Of a DNA stretch of 64,000 bases, positions 34,545-42,092 are shown one piece after another. This DNA is from Prevotella sp. (GTDB lineage Bacteria > Bacteroidota > Bacteroidia > Bacteroidales > Bacteroidaceae). A program made the position numbers and the translations under genes. The notes below the pieces were generated by a model, which did not search any database, had not been told where the DNA came from, and was given only the letters and a program-made list of their open reading frames with translations. Location of the stretch: the NCBI GenBank assembly GCA_017548275.1, contig JAFZAH010000003.1, forward strand, positions 78,217 through 142,216, written 5' to 3'. Position 1 is the stretch's first letter. Every line of letters begins with the position of its first letter.

Positions 34545-35780
34545 TCACTGTTTAACCACTCGACCTTGCTTGTCAATATATACCCATTTGTCTTTACGGA
34601 AAAAGCGACTGGTTTCTAACACCCTCGCCCGTCCGTTTTTGAAAAAATCCGCTTTTTTCCAGCGGCATGGAATCACCAACTCCCCACTTTTATCGATGAA
34701 GCCCAACTTTTTGTTGAAGTCCTGAACGATGGCAAGTCCCTCACTGAACGCCCATACATTTTTCCATCGGCAAGGAATAACGACTTCGCCTGTTATGTCG
34801 ATATAGCCACATTTGCCGTCTGAATCCTGAACCCCTGCCAAACCATCACTGAAATCACCCATGCCTTTCCAGATGCAAGGGATAACGATTTGACCGCTTT
34901 GGTCAATCATACCCACCTTTCCACGGTCCTGCACTTTGGCCAATCCTTCATGAAAGGGCCAACCGTTTTCCCAGACACACGGAATGGCCATACGTCCTGT
35001 GACATCTATATAACCGCATTTCTTATTGTCTCCTTGCACCCCTGCCATATATTCACTGAATTCTCCGGCCTTTCCCCATGTGCATGGAATTACTTCATCC
35101 CCATGTCGGTCGACAAACCCAAATTTTCTTGTTTTTTTCTTTAGGACTCTTGCCAATCCGTTGTGATAATAACCAATGTAACTATACTCGTCGTATGAAA
35201 CGATCACGTCTTTGTTGCGATTTACCATACCGCAGGAGGGTGTGGCTGTCGAATAATAATGATAGTCCGGGTGCAAGCCTTCACGCTCTGCTTCCCGCTG
35301 TTCCATATCGGCCTTTTTCTTTGCAGCCTCTGATACGGCAGAAAGCATCCTTCTTGCAGGTTCGGCCGCCACAGAGGGATTTTCTTCTGCGGGTTCGGCT
35401 GCAATAGGGGAAGGCGTGTTTTGGCTTTCTTGATTGTCAGGGTGTCGGTGGCGCCGAGCCATCTCTTCCATGTAGGCTTCACGACTTGGCCCGCAGTAGC
35501 GCGGGTCGTAGTAGTAATACCAATAGGCGGGATTGGCTTTGTCGTCTAATGCGGAAACAAAAGAAGATTCAGTGAAAGCGGCGGAGAGTTCGGTATCATG
35601 TGTTCGCTTTTCTGATTCTTCGAAGCCATCGATTTCAGAGGCACTTAAGATGTTTCCCTCTTCATCTTCAACTAAACCCGATTCGCCCAGAACCCTGTAA
35701 ACAGGGGTCTTTGCCTGACCGGTCATATTCCCTTCGTCAGCAGCATTCAAATCTGCATTATTGTTCGTACTATTGGCCAT
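34545..35780 (-). CDS. WG-repeat protein
   Basis: 411 residues without signal peptide. The N-terminal third is charged and low complexity. Residues about 205-410 carry five to six WG-type repeats of about 38 residues (KCGYIDVTGRMAIPCVWENG, KVGMIDQSGQIVIPCIWKGM, KLGFIDKSGELVIPCRWKKA), each with a Gly-[YFM]-[IV]-[DK] start and IPC-x-W core. WG repeats form beta-folds of unknown role, often in surface or signalling proteins. The conserved Cys in every repeat (VIPC) is notable. The first 200 residues include YWYYYYDPRYCGPSREAYME, a Tyr-rich stretch I cannot assign. Confidence 0.82.
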   Translation of the reverse strand: MANSTNNNADLNAADEGNMTGQAKTPVYRVLGESGLVEDEEGNILSASEIDGFEESEKRTHDTELSAAFTESSFVSALDDKANPAYWYYYYDPRYCGPSREAYMEEMARRHRHPDNQESQNTPSPIAAEPAEENPSVAAEPARRMLSAVSEAAKKKADMEQREAEREGLHPDYHYYSTATPSCGMVNRNKDVIVSYDEYSYIGYYHNGLARVLKKKTRKFGFVDRHGDEVIPCTWGKAGEFSEYMAGVQGDNKKCGYIDVTGRMAIPCVWENGWPFHEGLAKVQDRGKVGMIDQSGQIVIPCIWKGMGDFSDGLAGVQDSDGKCGYIDITGEVVIPCRWKNVWAFSEGLAIVQDFNKKLGFIDKSGELVIPCRWKKADFFKNGRARVLETSRFFRKDKWVYIDKQGRVVKQ

Positions 35781-35870
35781 ACCCTTTACGTTGATGCGTA
35801 CAAAGATAATGTTTTTTTAATAAAATAGTGATTATCACAGCGTATTTCTATAAAATAAATGTCAAAAATA

Positions 35871-35902
35871 TTTGTGTAATTCATTGAAATATACTACCTT
35901 TG
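35871..35902 (+). promoter_or_regulatory. Promoter of infC-rpmI-rplT
   Basis: TTTG (35871-35874), a 20-bp spacer, and TACCTTTG (35895-35902), 25 bp before the infC ATG. The operon therefore has its own promoter and does not depend on thrS transcription. Confidence 0.82.
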
Positions 35903-35927
35903 CAGCCGCTAAACGTAAAATAGGCGA

Positions 35928-36638
35928 ATGAAGAACGACAAAAAACAGAATCAATACCGCGTGAATGAGCAGATTCGCGTGCGTGAAGTGCGTATTGTGG
36001 GCGATAACGGCTCGATGGTGGTACCCACCCGTCAGGCTCTTGACATGGCCCGTCAGCAGGGGGTTGACCTTGTAGAGATTTCCCCCAACGCGCAACCTCC
36101 TGTTTGTCGTCTCATCGACTATTCCAAGTTCCTCTATCAGCAGAAAAAACGTGCCAAGGAGATGAAAGCCAAGCAGGTGAAGATAGAGGTGAAGGAAATC
36201 AGATTCGGACCCCAGACGGGTGAGAACGATTACGCCTTCAAACTCAAGCACGCTAAGGAATTCCTCGAGGAAGGTAATAAAGTGCGCGCTTATGTGTTCT
36301 TCAAAGGTCGCTCCATCCTTTTCAAAGAACAAGGTGAGGTACTGCTGCTCCGTTTCGCCAACGATCTGGAAGAATATGGCAAGGTAGAACAACTGCCGCT
36401 GCTGGAAGGCAAGAAAATGGCGATTTTCATCGCGCCCAAGAAAGCCGGTGTAGCCAAGAAGAGCCAACAGAAGATGGACCGTGAGCGCCGCGAAGCCGAG
36501 GCACGTGAGCAGGCCAAACAGGTTGAGACCGAAAAGAACGAAGAAACGGATGCCGACATGCCTGCCAACGGCGGTCTCCTCGCCAATGCAAAAATCAGTG
36601 AGGAGGCGCTCAAGAAACTCACGGAGAAAGAAGACTGA
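35928..36638 (+). CDS. infC: Translation initiation factor IF-3
   Basis: 236 residues. The N-terminal domain ([20 protein letters not shown], then [26 protein letters not shown]) and the C-terminal domain ([20 protein letters not shown], then [20 protein letters not shown]) are both complete. IF-3 is usually about 180 residues; here a C-terminal extension of about 55 residues (from [20 protein letters not shown] on) is charged and partly coiled coil, as seen in other Bacteroidota. The start is ATG, not the rare AUU used for autoregulation in E. coli. A heptamer array begins 2 bp after the stop. Confidence 0.97.
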   Translation: MKNDKKQNQYRVNEQIRVREVRIVGDNGSMVVPTRQALDMARQQGVDLVEISPNAQPPVCRLIDYSKFLYQQKKRAKEMKAKQVKIEVKEIRFGPQTGENDYAFKLKHAKEFLEEGNKVRAYVFFKGRSILFKEQGEVLLLRFANDLEEYGKVEQLPLLEGKKMAIFIAPKKAGVAKKSQQKMDRERREAEAREQAKQVETEKNEETDADMPANGGLLANAKISEEALKKLTEKED

Positions 36639-36640
36639 TA

Positions 36641-36710
36641 CGTGGAACGTGGAACATGGAACGTGGAACATGGAACATGGAACGTGGAACGTGGAACGTG
36701 GAACATGGAA
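36641..36710. repeat. Heptamer tandem repeat CRTGGAA (10 units)
   Basis: Ten consecutive 7-bp units, CGTGGAA or CATGGAA, lie directly after the infC stop and within the infC-rpmI transcript. The alternation is irregular, so the array has probably grown by slippage. A short relative lies at about 53085-53105. Confidence 0.9.
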
Positions 36711-36810
36711 CTGGAAGGTTGAAATTCTCAAATAAAAAGAAGAAAAGGTGCGTAACGCCCGGTATATGCGTTGCCGCCGCTATATAGTAACAATTAAATA
36801 ACAAAAAACA

Positions 36811-37008
36811 ATGCCAAAAGTAAAAACGAATTCCGGTGCGAAGAAGAGATTCCGTTTCACCGGTACAGGTAAGATTAAAAGACATCATGCTTACCACAGT
36901 CACATCCTGACAAAGAAAACCAAGAAGCAAAAACGTAATCTGGTTCACCAGACCCTCGTTGACAAGTCTAACCTCAAGCAGGTGCGCGATTTGCTCTGCC
37001 TCCGCTAA
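36811..37008 (+). CDS. rpmI: 50S ribosomal protein L35
   Basis: 65 residues, [20 protein letters not shown] onward, basic and full length for bL35. It sits between infC and rplT in the standard order; the 172-bp gap from infC holds the heptamer array. rplT starts 31 bp downstream. Confidence 0.98.
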   Translation: MPKVKTNSGAKKRFRFTGTGKIKRHHAYHSHILTKKTKKQKRNLVHQTLVDKSNLKQVRDLLCLR

Positions 37009-37039
37009 ATTGATGTCAAACATTTAAAGGAAGAAAATT

Positions 37040-37384
37040 ATGCCAAGATCAGTTAATCACGTTGCTTCAAGAGCAAAGAGAAAGAGAATTTTGAAACTCA
37101 CCCGCGGTTACTTTGGTGCCCGCAAGAATGTTTGGACTGTAGCGAAAAACACTTGGGAGAAGGGTTTGACCTACGCTTACCGCGATCGTCGTAACAAGAA
37201 ACGCACTTTCCGCGCACTGTGGATTCAGCGTATCAACGCTGCCGCACGTCTCGAAGGACTGAGTTACTCACAGTTGATGGGTAAACTCCACAAGGCTGGT
37301 ATCGAGATTAACCGCAAGGTGCTAGCCGACCTCGCCATGAACAACCCCGAGGCTTTCAAGGCTGTCGTCGACAAAGTGAAGTAA
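37040..37384 (+). CDS. rplT: 50S ribosomal protein L20
   Basis: 114 residues with the bL20 signature ([20 protein letters not shown], then [20 protein letters not shown]). It binds 23S rRNA early in large-subunit assembly and in other bacteria represses its own operon. No L20-type leader pseudoknot is evident in the short infC leader. It is the last gene of the operon and is followed by a strong terminator. Confidence 0.98.
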   Translation: MPRSVNHVASRAKRKRILKLTRGYFGARKNVWTVAKNTWEKGLTYAYRDRRNKKRTFRALWIQRINAAARLEGLSYSQLMGKLHKAGIEINRKVLADLAMNNPEAFKAVVDKVK

Positions 37385-37404
37385 ATCTTTTCAACATGAT
37401 ATTT

Positions 37405-37439
37405 AATCGCCGTGATTTTCAGAGTCACGGCGATTTTTT
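37405..37439 (+). terminator. Intrinsic terminator of the infC operon
   Basis: A perfect 11-bp stem, AATCGCCGTGA (37405-37415) / TCACGGCGATT (37425-37435), followed by T-rich sequence. Confidence 0.93.
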
Positions 37440-37507
37440 ATGCAGAGCCAGAAATATGCTGACGGACACGGAAATACCGCCCCACCCTTTCTTTCAGACC
37501 ATCATAA

Positions 37508-37540
37508 AAGGCCCGACTGTTGTAGAAGCAGCCGGACCTT
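37508..37540 (-). terminator. Intrinsic terminator of the polysaccharide-export gene
   Basis: On the minus strand AAGGTCCGGCTG pairs over its full 12 bases (with G-U pairs) with CAGTCGGGCCTT, then TTAT. It begins 25 bp after the stop codon. Confidence 0.8.
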
Positions 37541-37565
37541 ATTATTCACTTAAAAATTTGTAGGA

Positions 37566-38363
37566 TTAGTCTCTGAGGATATTAACCAGCAGTGAAGCCA
37601 CTGATGTGACGATACCAATGAACGAGAACCAGATGGTCGTAGATGAACCGATAGCGGAGTTCTTTGCCATCACGCTGTTGGGCTCCACATAGATGATGTC
37701 GTTCTGCTGGAGATAATAGTAGGGATCGTTGAAGATATTAGCATCCGTGAGATTGAAGCGGTGTACGGACTTCTGTCCAGTGGCATCCTCACGGATAAGC
37801 ATCACGTTGGTACGCTTACCATAGATGGAGAGGTCGCCTGCAGATGCGATGGCCTCGAGCACCGACATTTTCTCAGTAGTGACAGGAATAACCCTTGAAC
37901 CGAGGGCACCGAGCATGGTGACACGGTAACTGGCCATCTTGACGGTAACGACAGGGTTCTCTGTTTTCGCCATGTAAGGTTTAACCTTTTCCTGAATCAA
38001 TTCTTCACACTGCGACTTGGTCAGACCTACGACATGCAATTTACCCACGACTGGGAAATTGATGGTACCGTCGTTCTCCACGAGATAGGTCTGCAGCGAA
38101 CCGCCACCAGTTGTGAACGAGCCACCTGTACCGAGAGTTCTCTGGACGGAGAGGTTGAAAGGCGAAGCTGCTGCGGGGTCAGAGGTATGCACCGTGATGT
38201 TGAGTTGGTCTTTAGGCATGATTTTGGCATCGAAGAGGCCTTTAGACCCAGCCAGACTGATAGAATCGATATTCTGGAAATAAGGAATCTGCTTGGCAGA
38301 CGTACAACTGTCCATGAGCAGCACCATAGCAAATGCTATGAACGGTAAAAGTAGTTTCTTCAT
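37566..38363 (-). CDS. Polysaccharide biosynthesis/export lipoprotein (OPX, Wza/BexD-like)
   Basis: 265 residues. Lipoprotein signal MKKLLLPFIAFAMVLLMDSC, then the poly-export domain (IMPKDQLNITVHTSDPAAAS; YLVENDGTINFPVVGKLHVVGL) and a SLBB-like domain (VTMLGALGSRVIPVTTEKMS; LSIYGKRTNVMLIRED). A hydrophobic C-terminal segment (TTIWFSFIGIVTSVASLLVN) ends the protein. Such proteins form the outer-membrane channel for capsule or exopolysaccharide. Normally a Wzc-type kinase and glycosyltransferases are adjacent; here none is, so the gene is an orphan with its own promoter and terminator. Confidence 0.93.
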   Translation of the reverse strand: MKKLLLPFIAFAMVLLMDSCTSAKQIPYFQNIDSISLAGSKGLFDAKIMPKDQLNITVHTSDPAAASPFNLSVQRTLGTGGSFTTGGGSLQTYLVENDGTINFPVVGKLHVVGLTKSQCEELIQEKVKPYMAKTENPVVTVKMASYRVTMLGALGSRVIPVTTEKMSVLEAIASAGDLSIYGKRTNVMLIREDATGQKSVHRFNLTDANIFNDPYYYLQQNDIIYVEPNSVMAKNSAIGSSTTIWFSFIGIVTSVASLLVNILRD

Positions 38364-38392
38364 AAGAATGATTAAATGCTAAAAATTTTTGC

Positions 38393-38424
38393 AAAATTAC
38401 GTCTATTTTTCCAAATCGGCAAAT
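38393..38424 (-). promoter_or_regulatory. Promoter of the polysaccharide-export gene
   Basis: On the minus strand: TTTG (38421-38424), a 20-bp spacer, and TAATTTTG (38393-38400), 29 bp before the start codon. Confidence 0.75.
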
Positions 38425-38440
38425 ATTTCGACGTTTTTAT

Positions 38441-38560
38441 TGAGACAAAGGCACATAAAGGGGTCTTCGACACAAGGACATAAGATTTTTTATTGACATA
38501 AGAACAAAAGGACATTATTTTGGACATATGGACATGTTTATATTGGCATAAGGACAAAAG
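38441..38560. repeat. Degenerate GGACATA-type intergenic repeat
   Basis: About ten imperfect copies of a GACATAAGGACAAAAG-like phrase fill the 310-bp gap between the export gene and uxaC. There is no ORF of credible composition. This gap also holds the promoter at 38393 and the hairpin at 38572. Confidence 0.65.
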
Positions 38561-38571
38561 GTTATTAAATT

Positions 38572-38600
38572 ACTAAGGGACATGCGAGATGTCCCTTAGT
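38572..38600 (-). terminator. Hairpin downstream of uxaC
   Basis: A perfect 12-bp stem, ACTAAGGGACAT (38572-38583) / ATGTCCCTTAGT (38589-38600), with a 5-nt loop, 75 bp after the uxaC stop. No good T-run follows, so it may protect a 3' end rather than terminate. Confidence 0.5.
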
Positions 38601-38675
38601 GTAAAATAAGTTTTTATGTACTTATCTTTATGTCTATAAAAGTTCTAATGTCGAAAAGTCTGTGCGCTGATGTAT

Positions 38676-40079
38676 TTAATAGAACTTGAAGTAACGGCGG
38701 GCGTTGTTGTAGGAGATGTCCTCAACCATACGGGCGAGCGATTCCATGTCGTCGGGCAGCAATCCGCGCTCTACGTCATTGCCGAGAAGATTGCAGAGCA
38801 GGCGGCGGAAATACTCATGACGCGGATATGAAAGGAATGAGCGCGAGTCGGTGAGCATGCCAACAAAGCGGCTGAGCAATCCGAGCACGGAGAGCGCATT
38901 CATCTGGCGTGTCATGCCGTCGAGTTGGTCGTTGAACCACCATCCTGAACCGAACTGTATTTTACCAGGGCACGAACCGTCCTGGAAATTGCCGAGCATG
39001 GTAGCGATAACCTCGTTGGCGCACGGATTCAACGTGTATATGATGGTACGCGTGAGTTTTCCCTTGGCGTTGAGATGGTTGAGGAAGTGACTCATGGCTT
39101 TGGCTGTGTTGAACTCACCGATGGAGTCGAAACCGGTGTCGGGGCCGAGGCGGTCATACATCAGACTGTTGTTGTCGCGGATGGCACCATAATGGAACTG
39201 CTGTGTCCAGTCCGTGTCATAGTCCATCTCAGCCATGATGGTGAGGAAACAATGCTTATATTGGCGCTGCTCGAGCACGGAGAGAGACTGTCCTCGCATG
39301 GCCTTGCCGAAGATAATCTCAATCTGCGAGTCGGTGTAGGGTTCGTCGTAGAACTCCTCGATACCATGGTCTGAGAGGCGGCATCCGTTCTCATGGAAGA
39401 AATCGTGGCGAAGTTTCAAGGCATCGACCATATCGGCAAACTTCACGATATTGACGCCCGACACCTCTGCCAATTGCTTGACATAGTCGGCGAAATCGGG
39501 TTTCTCGATGTTCATGGCTTTATCGGGACGCCATGCGGGAATCATCTTCACCTCGAATCCGCTTTCGCGCGTCTGCTTATGGTAACGGAGGTCATCGACG
39601 GGGTCATCGGTTGTACACACGCACTCCACATTGTAACGACGCATAAATCCTCGTGCTGAGTATTCGGGCAGTTTCAGTTTCTCATTGCACTCATCAAAGA
39701 TTTCGCGAGCCGTCTTGGGTGAGAGGAGTTTGTCAATGCCGAAAGCCGTTTTCAATTCCAGGTGGGTCCAGTGATAGAGGGGGTTGCGGAAGGTGTAAGG
39801 CACCGTCTCTGCCCATTTCTCGAATTTCTCCCAGTCGGAAGTGTCTTTGCCAGTGCAGAAACGCTCGTCAACACCATTGGTACGCATGGCGCGCCATTTG
39901 TAGTGGTCGCCACCTAGCCAAACCTCCGTGATACTTTTGAATTTGTGGTCGTCGGCCACCATCTGCGGAATGAGATGGCAGTGATAATCGATGATGGGCA
40001 TTTTAGCCGCATGATTGTGGAATAGTTCCTGCGCGACTTTGGTATCGAGCAGGAAATTCTCATCCATAAATTTCTTCAT
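38676..40079 (-). CDS. uxaC: Glucuronate (uronate) isomerase
   Basis: 467 residues, full length for UxaC. The N-terminus MKKFMDENFLLDTKVAQELF and the metal-site motif PIIDYHCHLIPQ (amidohydrolase-like HxH) are typical, as are CTTDDPVDDLRYHK, FGSGWWFNDQLDGM and LTDSRSFLSYPRHEYFRRLL. It interconverts D-glucuronate/D-fructuronate and D-galacturonate/D-tagaturonate in the cytoplasm at the entry to hexuronate catabolism. The other pathway genes (uxuA, uxuB, kdgK) are not in the window. A TACCTTTG box lies 38 bp upstream (40117-40124) without a clear -33 element. Confidence 0.97.
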   Translation of the reverse strand: MKKFMDENFLLDTKVAQELFHNHAAKMPIIDYHCHLIPQMVADDHKFKSITEVWLGGDHYKWRAMRTNGVDERFCTGKDTSDWEKFEKWAETVPYTFRNPLYHWTHLELKTAFGIDKLLSPKTAREIFDECNEKLKLPEYSARGFMRRYNVECVCTTDDPVDDLRYHKQTRESGFEVKMIPAWRPDKAMNIEKPDFADYVKQLAEVSGVNIVKFADMVDALKLRHDFFHENGCRLSDHGIEEFYDEPYTDSQIEIIFGKAMRGQSLSVLEQRQYKHCFLTIMAEMDYDTDWTQQFHYGAIRDNNSLMYDRLGPDTGFDSIGEFNTAKAMSHFLNHLNAKGKLTRTIIYTLNPCANEVIATMLGNFQDGSCPGKIQFGSGWWFNDQLDGMTRQMNALSVLGLLSRFVGMLTDSRSFLSYPRHEYFRRLLCNLLGNDVERGLLPDDMESLARMVEDISYNNARRYFKFY

Positions 40080-40208
40080 TTTCCTTGTTGTTTTAATAGA
40101 TTAGTGAATTGCTTTGCAAAGGTAACATATTTTATCGAGATGAGTGAATAAAAGGACGAATAGTTTAAGCGTCCTTCATAGAGTTATACGAGGAAGGGTA
40201 TATCACTT

Positions 40209-41048
40209 TTAGAAATATTCCGGGCGGTATTCAAAATGCATGGTGTCGTAATGATACCAGCGGCCACCCCAGATGAAACCGTGCCGCTCGAAGATTTTGA
40301 CGATTTGCTCGGGAATACGATTCTCGTATTTCAACCCGCGGGTGGTCTCCCCTGCCCCACTGTTCGACCACAGCCAGTAATTGGAATAATTGGTATTGAT
40401 GTCGATGGTCATACCGTAACTGTGTGCGCTGAGCCGTTTGGCACCGCGGACAGGTCTCCAATAGAAGGAGGACGACTGTTGCATGTATTTCTTCAGTTCG
40501 GGCACTTTGGCAATGTCTTCCGCCACCTTTCGTAGTTGTTCGTCTGCATGGTTGACCTTTGTGAAGAGAATCGTCTGGCCAAACCAATTGACCTTGACGA
40601 GGTTTCGCCTGACAGCGGCTTCATTGTTTCCGTACATCTTTTTGAAGAATGCTTCGCAGCGTGTGCGTCCGGCATCGCTGAGATAGCCGGGGATTTTCTC
40701 CTCGGGATCGTATTTCATGGACAGCATGTCCTCGATGTCGCAATCGTCGAGCATCACTTCGAACGATTTCTCACGATGGTCGTCGAAAATGATTTTTGTG
40801 CCGTCGGGAAAGACGATGTTATTGTCGCTGTAAGAGAGATGCTGATCGGGGTAGGCATCTATGATTTTTTGTGCGGCAGGAGGGATATCGGACTGAGACT
40901 GGTCAGACACGCCAGACACGCCGGAATTACCGACGGAATCAGAATATTCAGATTTCTCGGTTGATGTCGCGGGCTTCTGCCCGGTGGCATTGCCGCAACT
41001 CAACATGAGTGCGGCAATGGTAACGGGAATAATGTGTTTGTAATTCAT
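40209..41048 (-). CDS. M15-family peptidase lipoprotein (VanY/endolysin-like)
   Basis: 279 residues. Lipoprotein signal MNYKHIIPVTIAALMLSCGN, then a Ser/Thr/Gln-rich linker. The M15 zinc site is complete: SAHSYGMTIDIN gives the first His and the Asp, and YDTMHFEYRPEYF at the end gives the HxE-type motif with the last His. It is expected to cut peptide stems of peptidoglycan (D,D-carboxypeptidase or L-Ala-D-Glu endopeptidase) from the inner leaflet of the outer membrane. It is monocistronic; the gene upstream is 69 bp away. Confidence 0.88.
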   Translation of the reverse strand: MNYKHIIPVTIAALMLSCGNATGQKPATSTEKSEYSDSVGNSGVSGVSDQSQSDIPPAAQKIIDAYPDQHLSYSDNNIVFPDGTKIIFDDHREKSFEVMLDDCDIEDMLSMKYDPEEKIPGYLSDAGRTRCEAFFKKMYGNNEAAVRRNLVKVNWFGQTILFTKVNHADEQLRKVAEDIAKVPELKKYMQQSSSFYWRPVRGAKRLSAHSYGMTIDINTNYSNYWLWSNSGAGETTRGLKYENRIPEQIVKIFERHGFIWGGRWYHYDTMHFEYRPEYF

Positions 41049-41117
41049 ATAATGAAGGGGAAAAGGCTTCCTTTTGGGAGGGTAACTTGGACTGTAGAAT
41101 TTACAGAGTATAGATGT

Positions 41118-41633
41118 TTATTTCAGCCCAGCCTTTTCAAGTTTCTTTTGTGCTTTTTTCTGTTCTTTTTCGGCTTTCTTCATGGCTTTGTCGGCTTTTT
41201 CCTGTTGTTTTTTAGCCTTTTCTGCCATTTTACGCTGTTTATCCTGCTCTTTTTGTTGTTTTTTCATTTCTTTTTCGCGCTTCTTAGCCTCTTTGGCAGC
41301 CTTCTTGGCTTCTTTCTCAGCCTTTTTGGCTTCCTTTTGGGCTTTCTTCATCTCTTTCTCCTGCTTCTTGGCGGCTTTAGCCTGTTTATCGGCTTCTTTT
41401 TGAGCCTCTTTGGCTGCTTTTTCCTGGGCTTTCTGAGCCTCCTCGATACGTTTCTGTTCGGCAAGTGCGGCCTCAGCCTTCGCTTTCTCCACATCGGGTG
41501 TGGTCACTGGTGCTACCATGTTATTGTCTGTCGGAGGCGGCAGAACCTCTACATCGTTGACTACTTGTGCTTTGACGCTGACACATCCGAAGAGTGCTGC
41601 GATGACCAACAGGCCTAAGAATTTCTGTTTCAT
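41118..41633 (-). CDS. Lys/Glu/Ala-rich secreted coiled-coil protein
   Basis: 171 residues from the ATG at 41631-41633, supported by the signal peptide MKQKFLGLLVIAALFGCVSVKAQ and a promoter 38 bp upstream. After a short Pro-rich stretch (VLPPPTDNNMVAPVTTP), residues 50-171 are almost only Lys, Ala, Glu and Gln (KKAEKEAKKAAKEAKKREKE), a single long charged helix. The composition resembles DUF4890-type or spacer proteins. No function can be assigned; the strong charge suggests nucleic-acid, LPS or surface binding, or simply a rigid spacer. Confidence 0.75.
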   Translation of the reverse strand: MKQKFLGLLVIAALFGCVSVKAQVVNDVEVLPPPTDNNMVAPVTTPDVEKAKAEAALAEQKRIEEAQKAQEKAAKEAQKEADKQAKAAKKQEKEMKKAQKEAKKAEKEAKKAAKEAKKREKEMKKQQKEQDKQRKMAEKAKKQQEKADKAMKKAEKEQKKAQKKLEKAGLK

Positions 41634-41670
41634 ATCCGTAGATTTTAAGTTAATAGTTTTAATCAGGCTA

Positions 41671-41701
41671 CAAATATACATATTATATTTTAAAAGAGCA
41701 A
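41671..41701 (-). promoter_or_regulatory. Promoter of the Lys/Glu-rich protein gene
   Basis: On the minus strand: TTG (41699-41701), a 20-bp spacer, and TATATTTG (41671-41678). Confidence 0.75.
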
Positions 41702-41782
41702 TAATATTTTTGAAAAAAAGGTTGGAGGCTGACGTTATGTGCTATTTGCCTGGGGAGCATTATCCCGCATTACAAATGCTTC

Positions 41783-41815
41783 AAAAAAGGCACGGAGCGT
41801 AATGCTTCGTGCCTT
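41783..41815 (-). terminator. Terminator after small peptide gene A
   Basis: On the minus strand AAGGCACGAAGC pairs with GCTCCGTGCCTT (one wobble), followed by TTTTGA. It lies 25 bp after the peptide stop and marks the end of the first secreted-protein/peptide cassette. Confidence 0.85.
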
Positions 41816-41839
41816 GATGTGATAGAGAGAAGATGATGA

Positions 41840-42013
41840 TTAGTTGTCCCAGACCGACTTGTGTTTGGAGTTTTCTTTCTCGTAGAAGAAGTAATGCTCG
41901 TTAGAGAGGTATTCTCCGTCTTCATCTTCATCGTATTCCTCGTATGATCCTGCCAAAATGGGCTCGTCGACGAGTGCGCGCTCATTCAATTGGGGTTTAA
42001 TATATTTTTTCAT
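41840..42013 (-). CDS. Small peptide A (57 residues), KPxL-type N-terminus, VWDN C-terminus
   Basis: A 57-codon gene from the ATG at 42011-42013 to TAA at 41840. It starts MKKYIKPQLNERALVDEPIL, followed by AGSYEEYDEDEDGEY and an aromatic middle (HYFFYEK), and ends KSVWDN. It lies 79 bp after the 1158-residue secreted protein and before a terminator, so it shares that transcript. Peptide B at 46111-46281 matches it at both ends (MKKxYxKPxL and xVW(D/E)(N/D)) while the middle differs. There is no signal peptide. Similar KPxL-type short ORFs are frequent in Prevotella-like genomes as I recall; a precursor-peptide or secretion-partner role is speculation. Confidence 0.75.
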   Translation of the reverse strand: MKKYIKPQLNERALVDEPILAGSYEEYDEDEDGEYLSNEHYFFYEKENSKHKSVWDN

Positions 42014-42092
42014 AATGATAATTATTATTAAGTGAATGTATAGTGGTTATGTAGTTAAGTAGCACTAAGACTACTTAACTACATGGAATCAA

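Noticed and set aside
36641-36710. Possible CRISPR array
   Set aside because: The units are 7 bp, contiguous and without spacers; no cas genes nearby.
36481-36735. Open frame running through the CRTGGAA heptamers
   Set aside because: The frame is open only because the repeat contains no stop; it overlaps infC in another frame.
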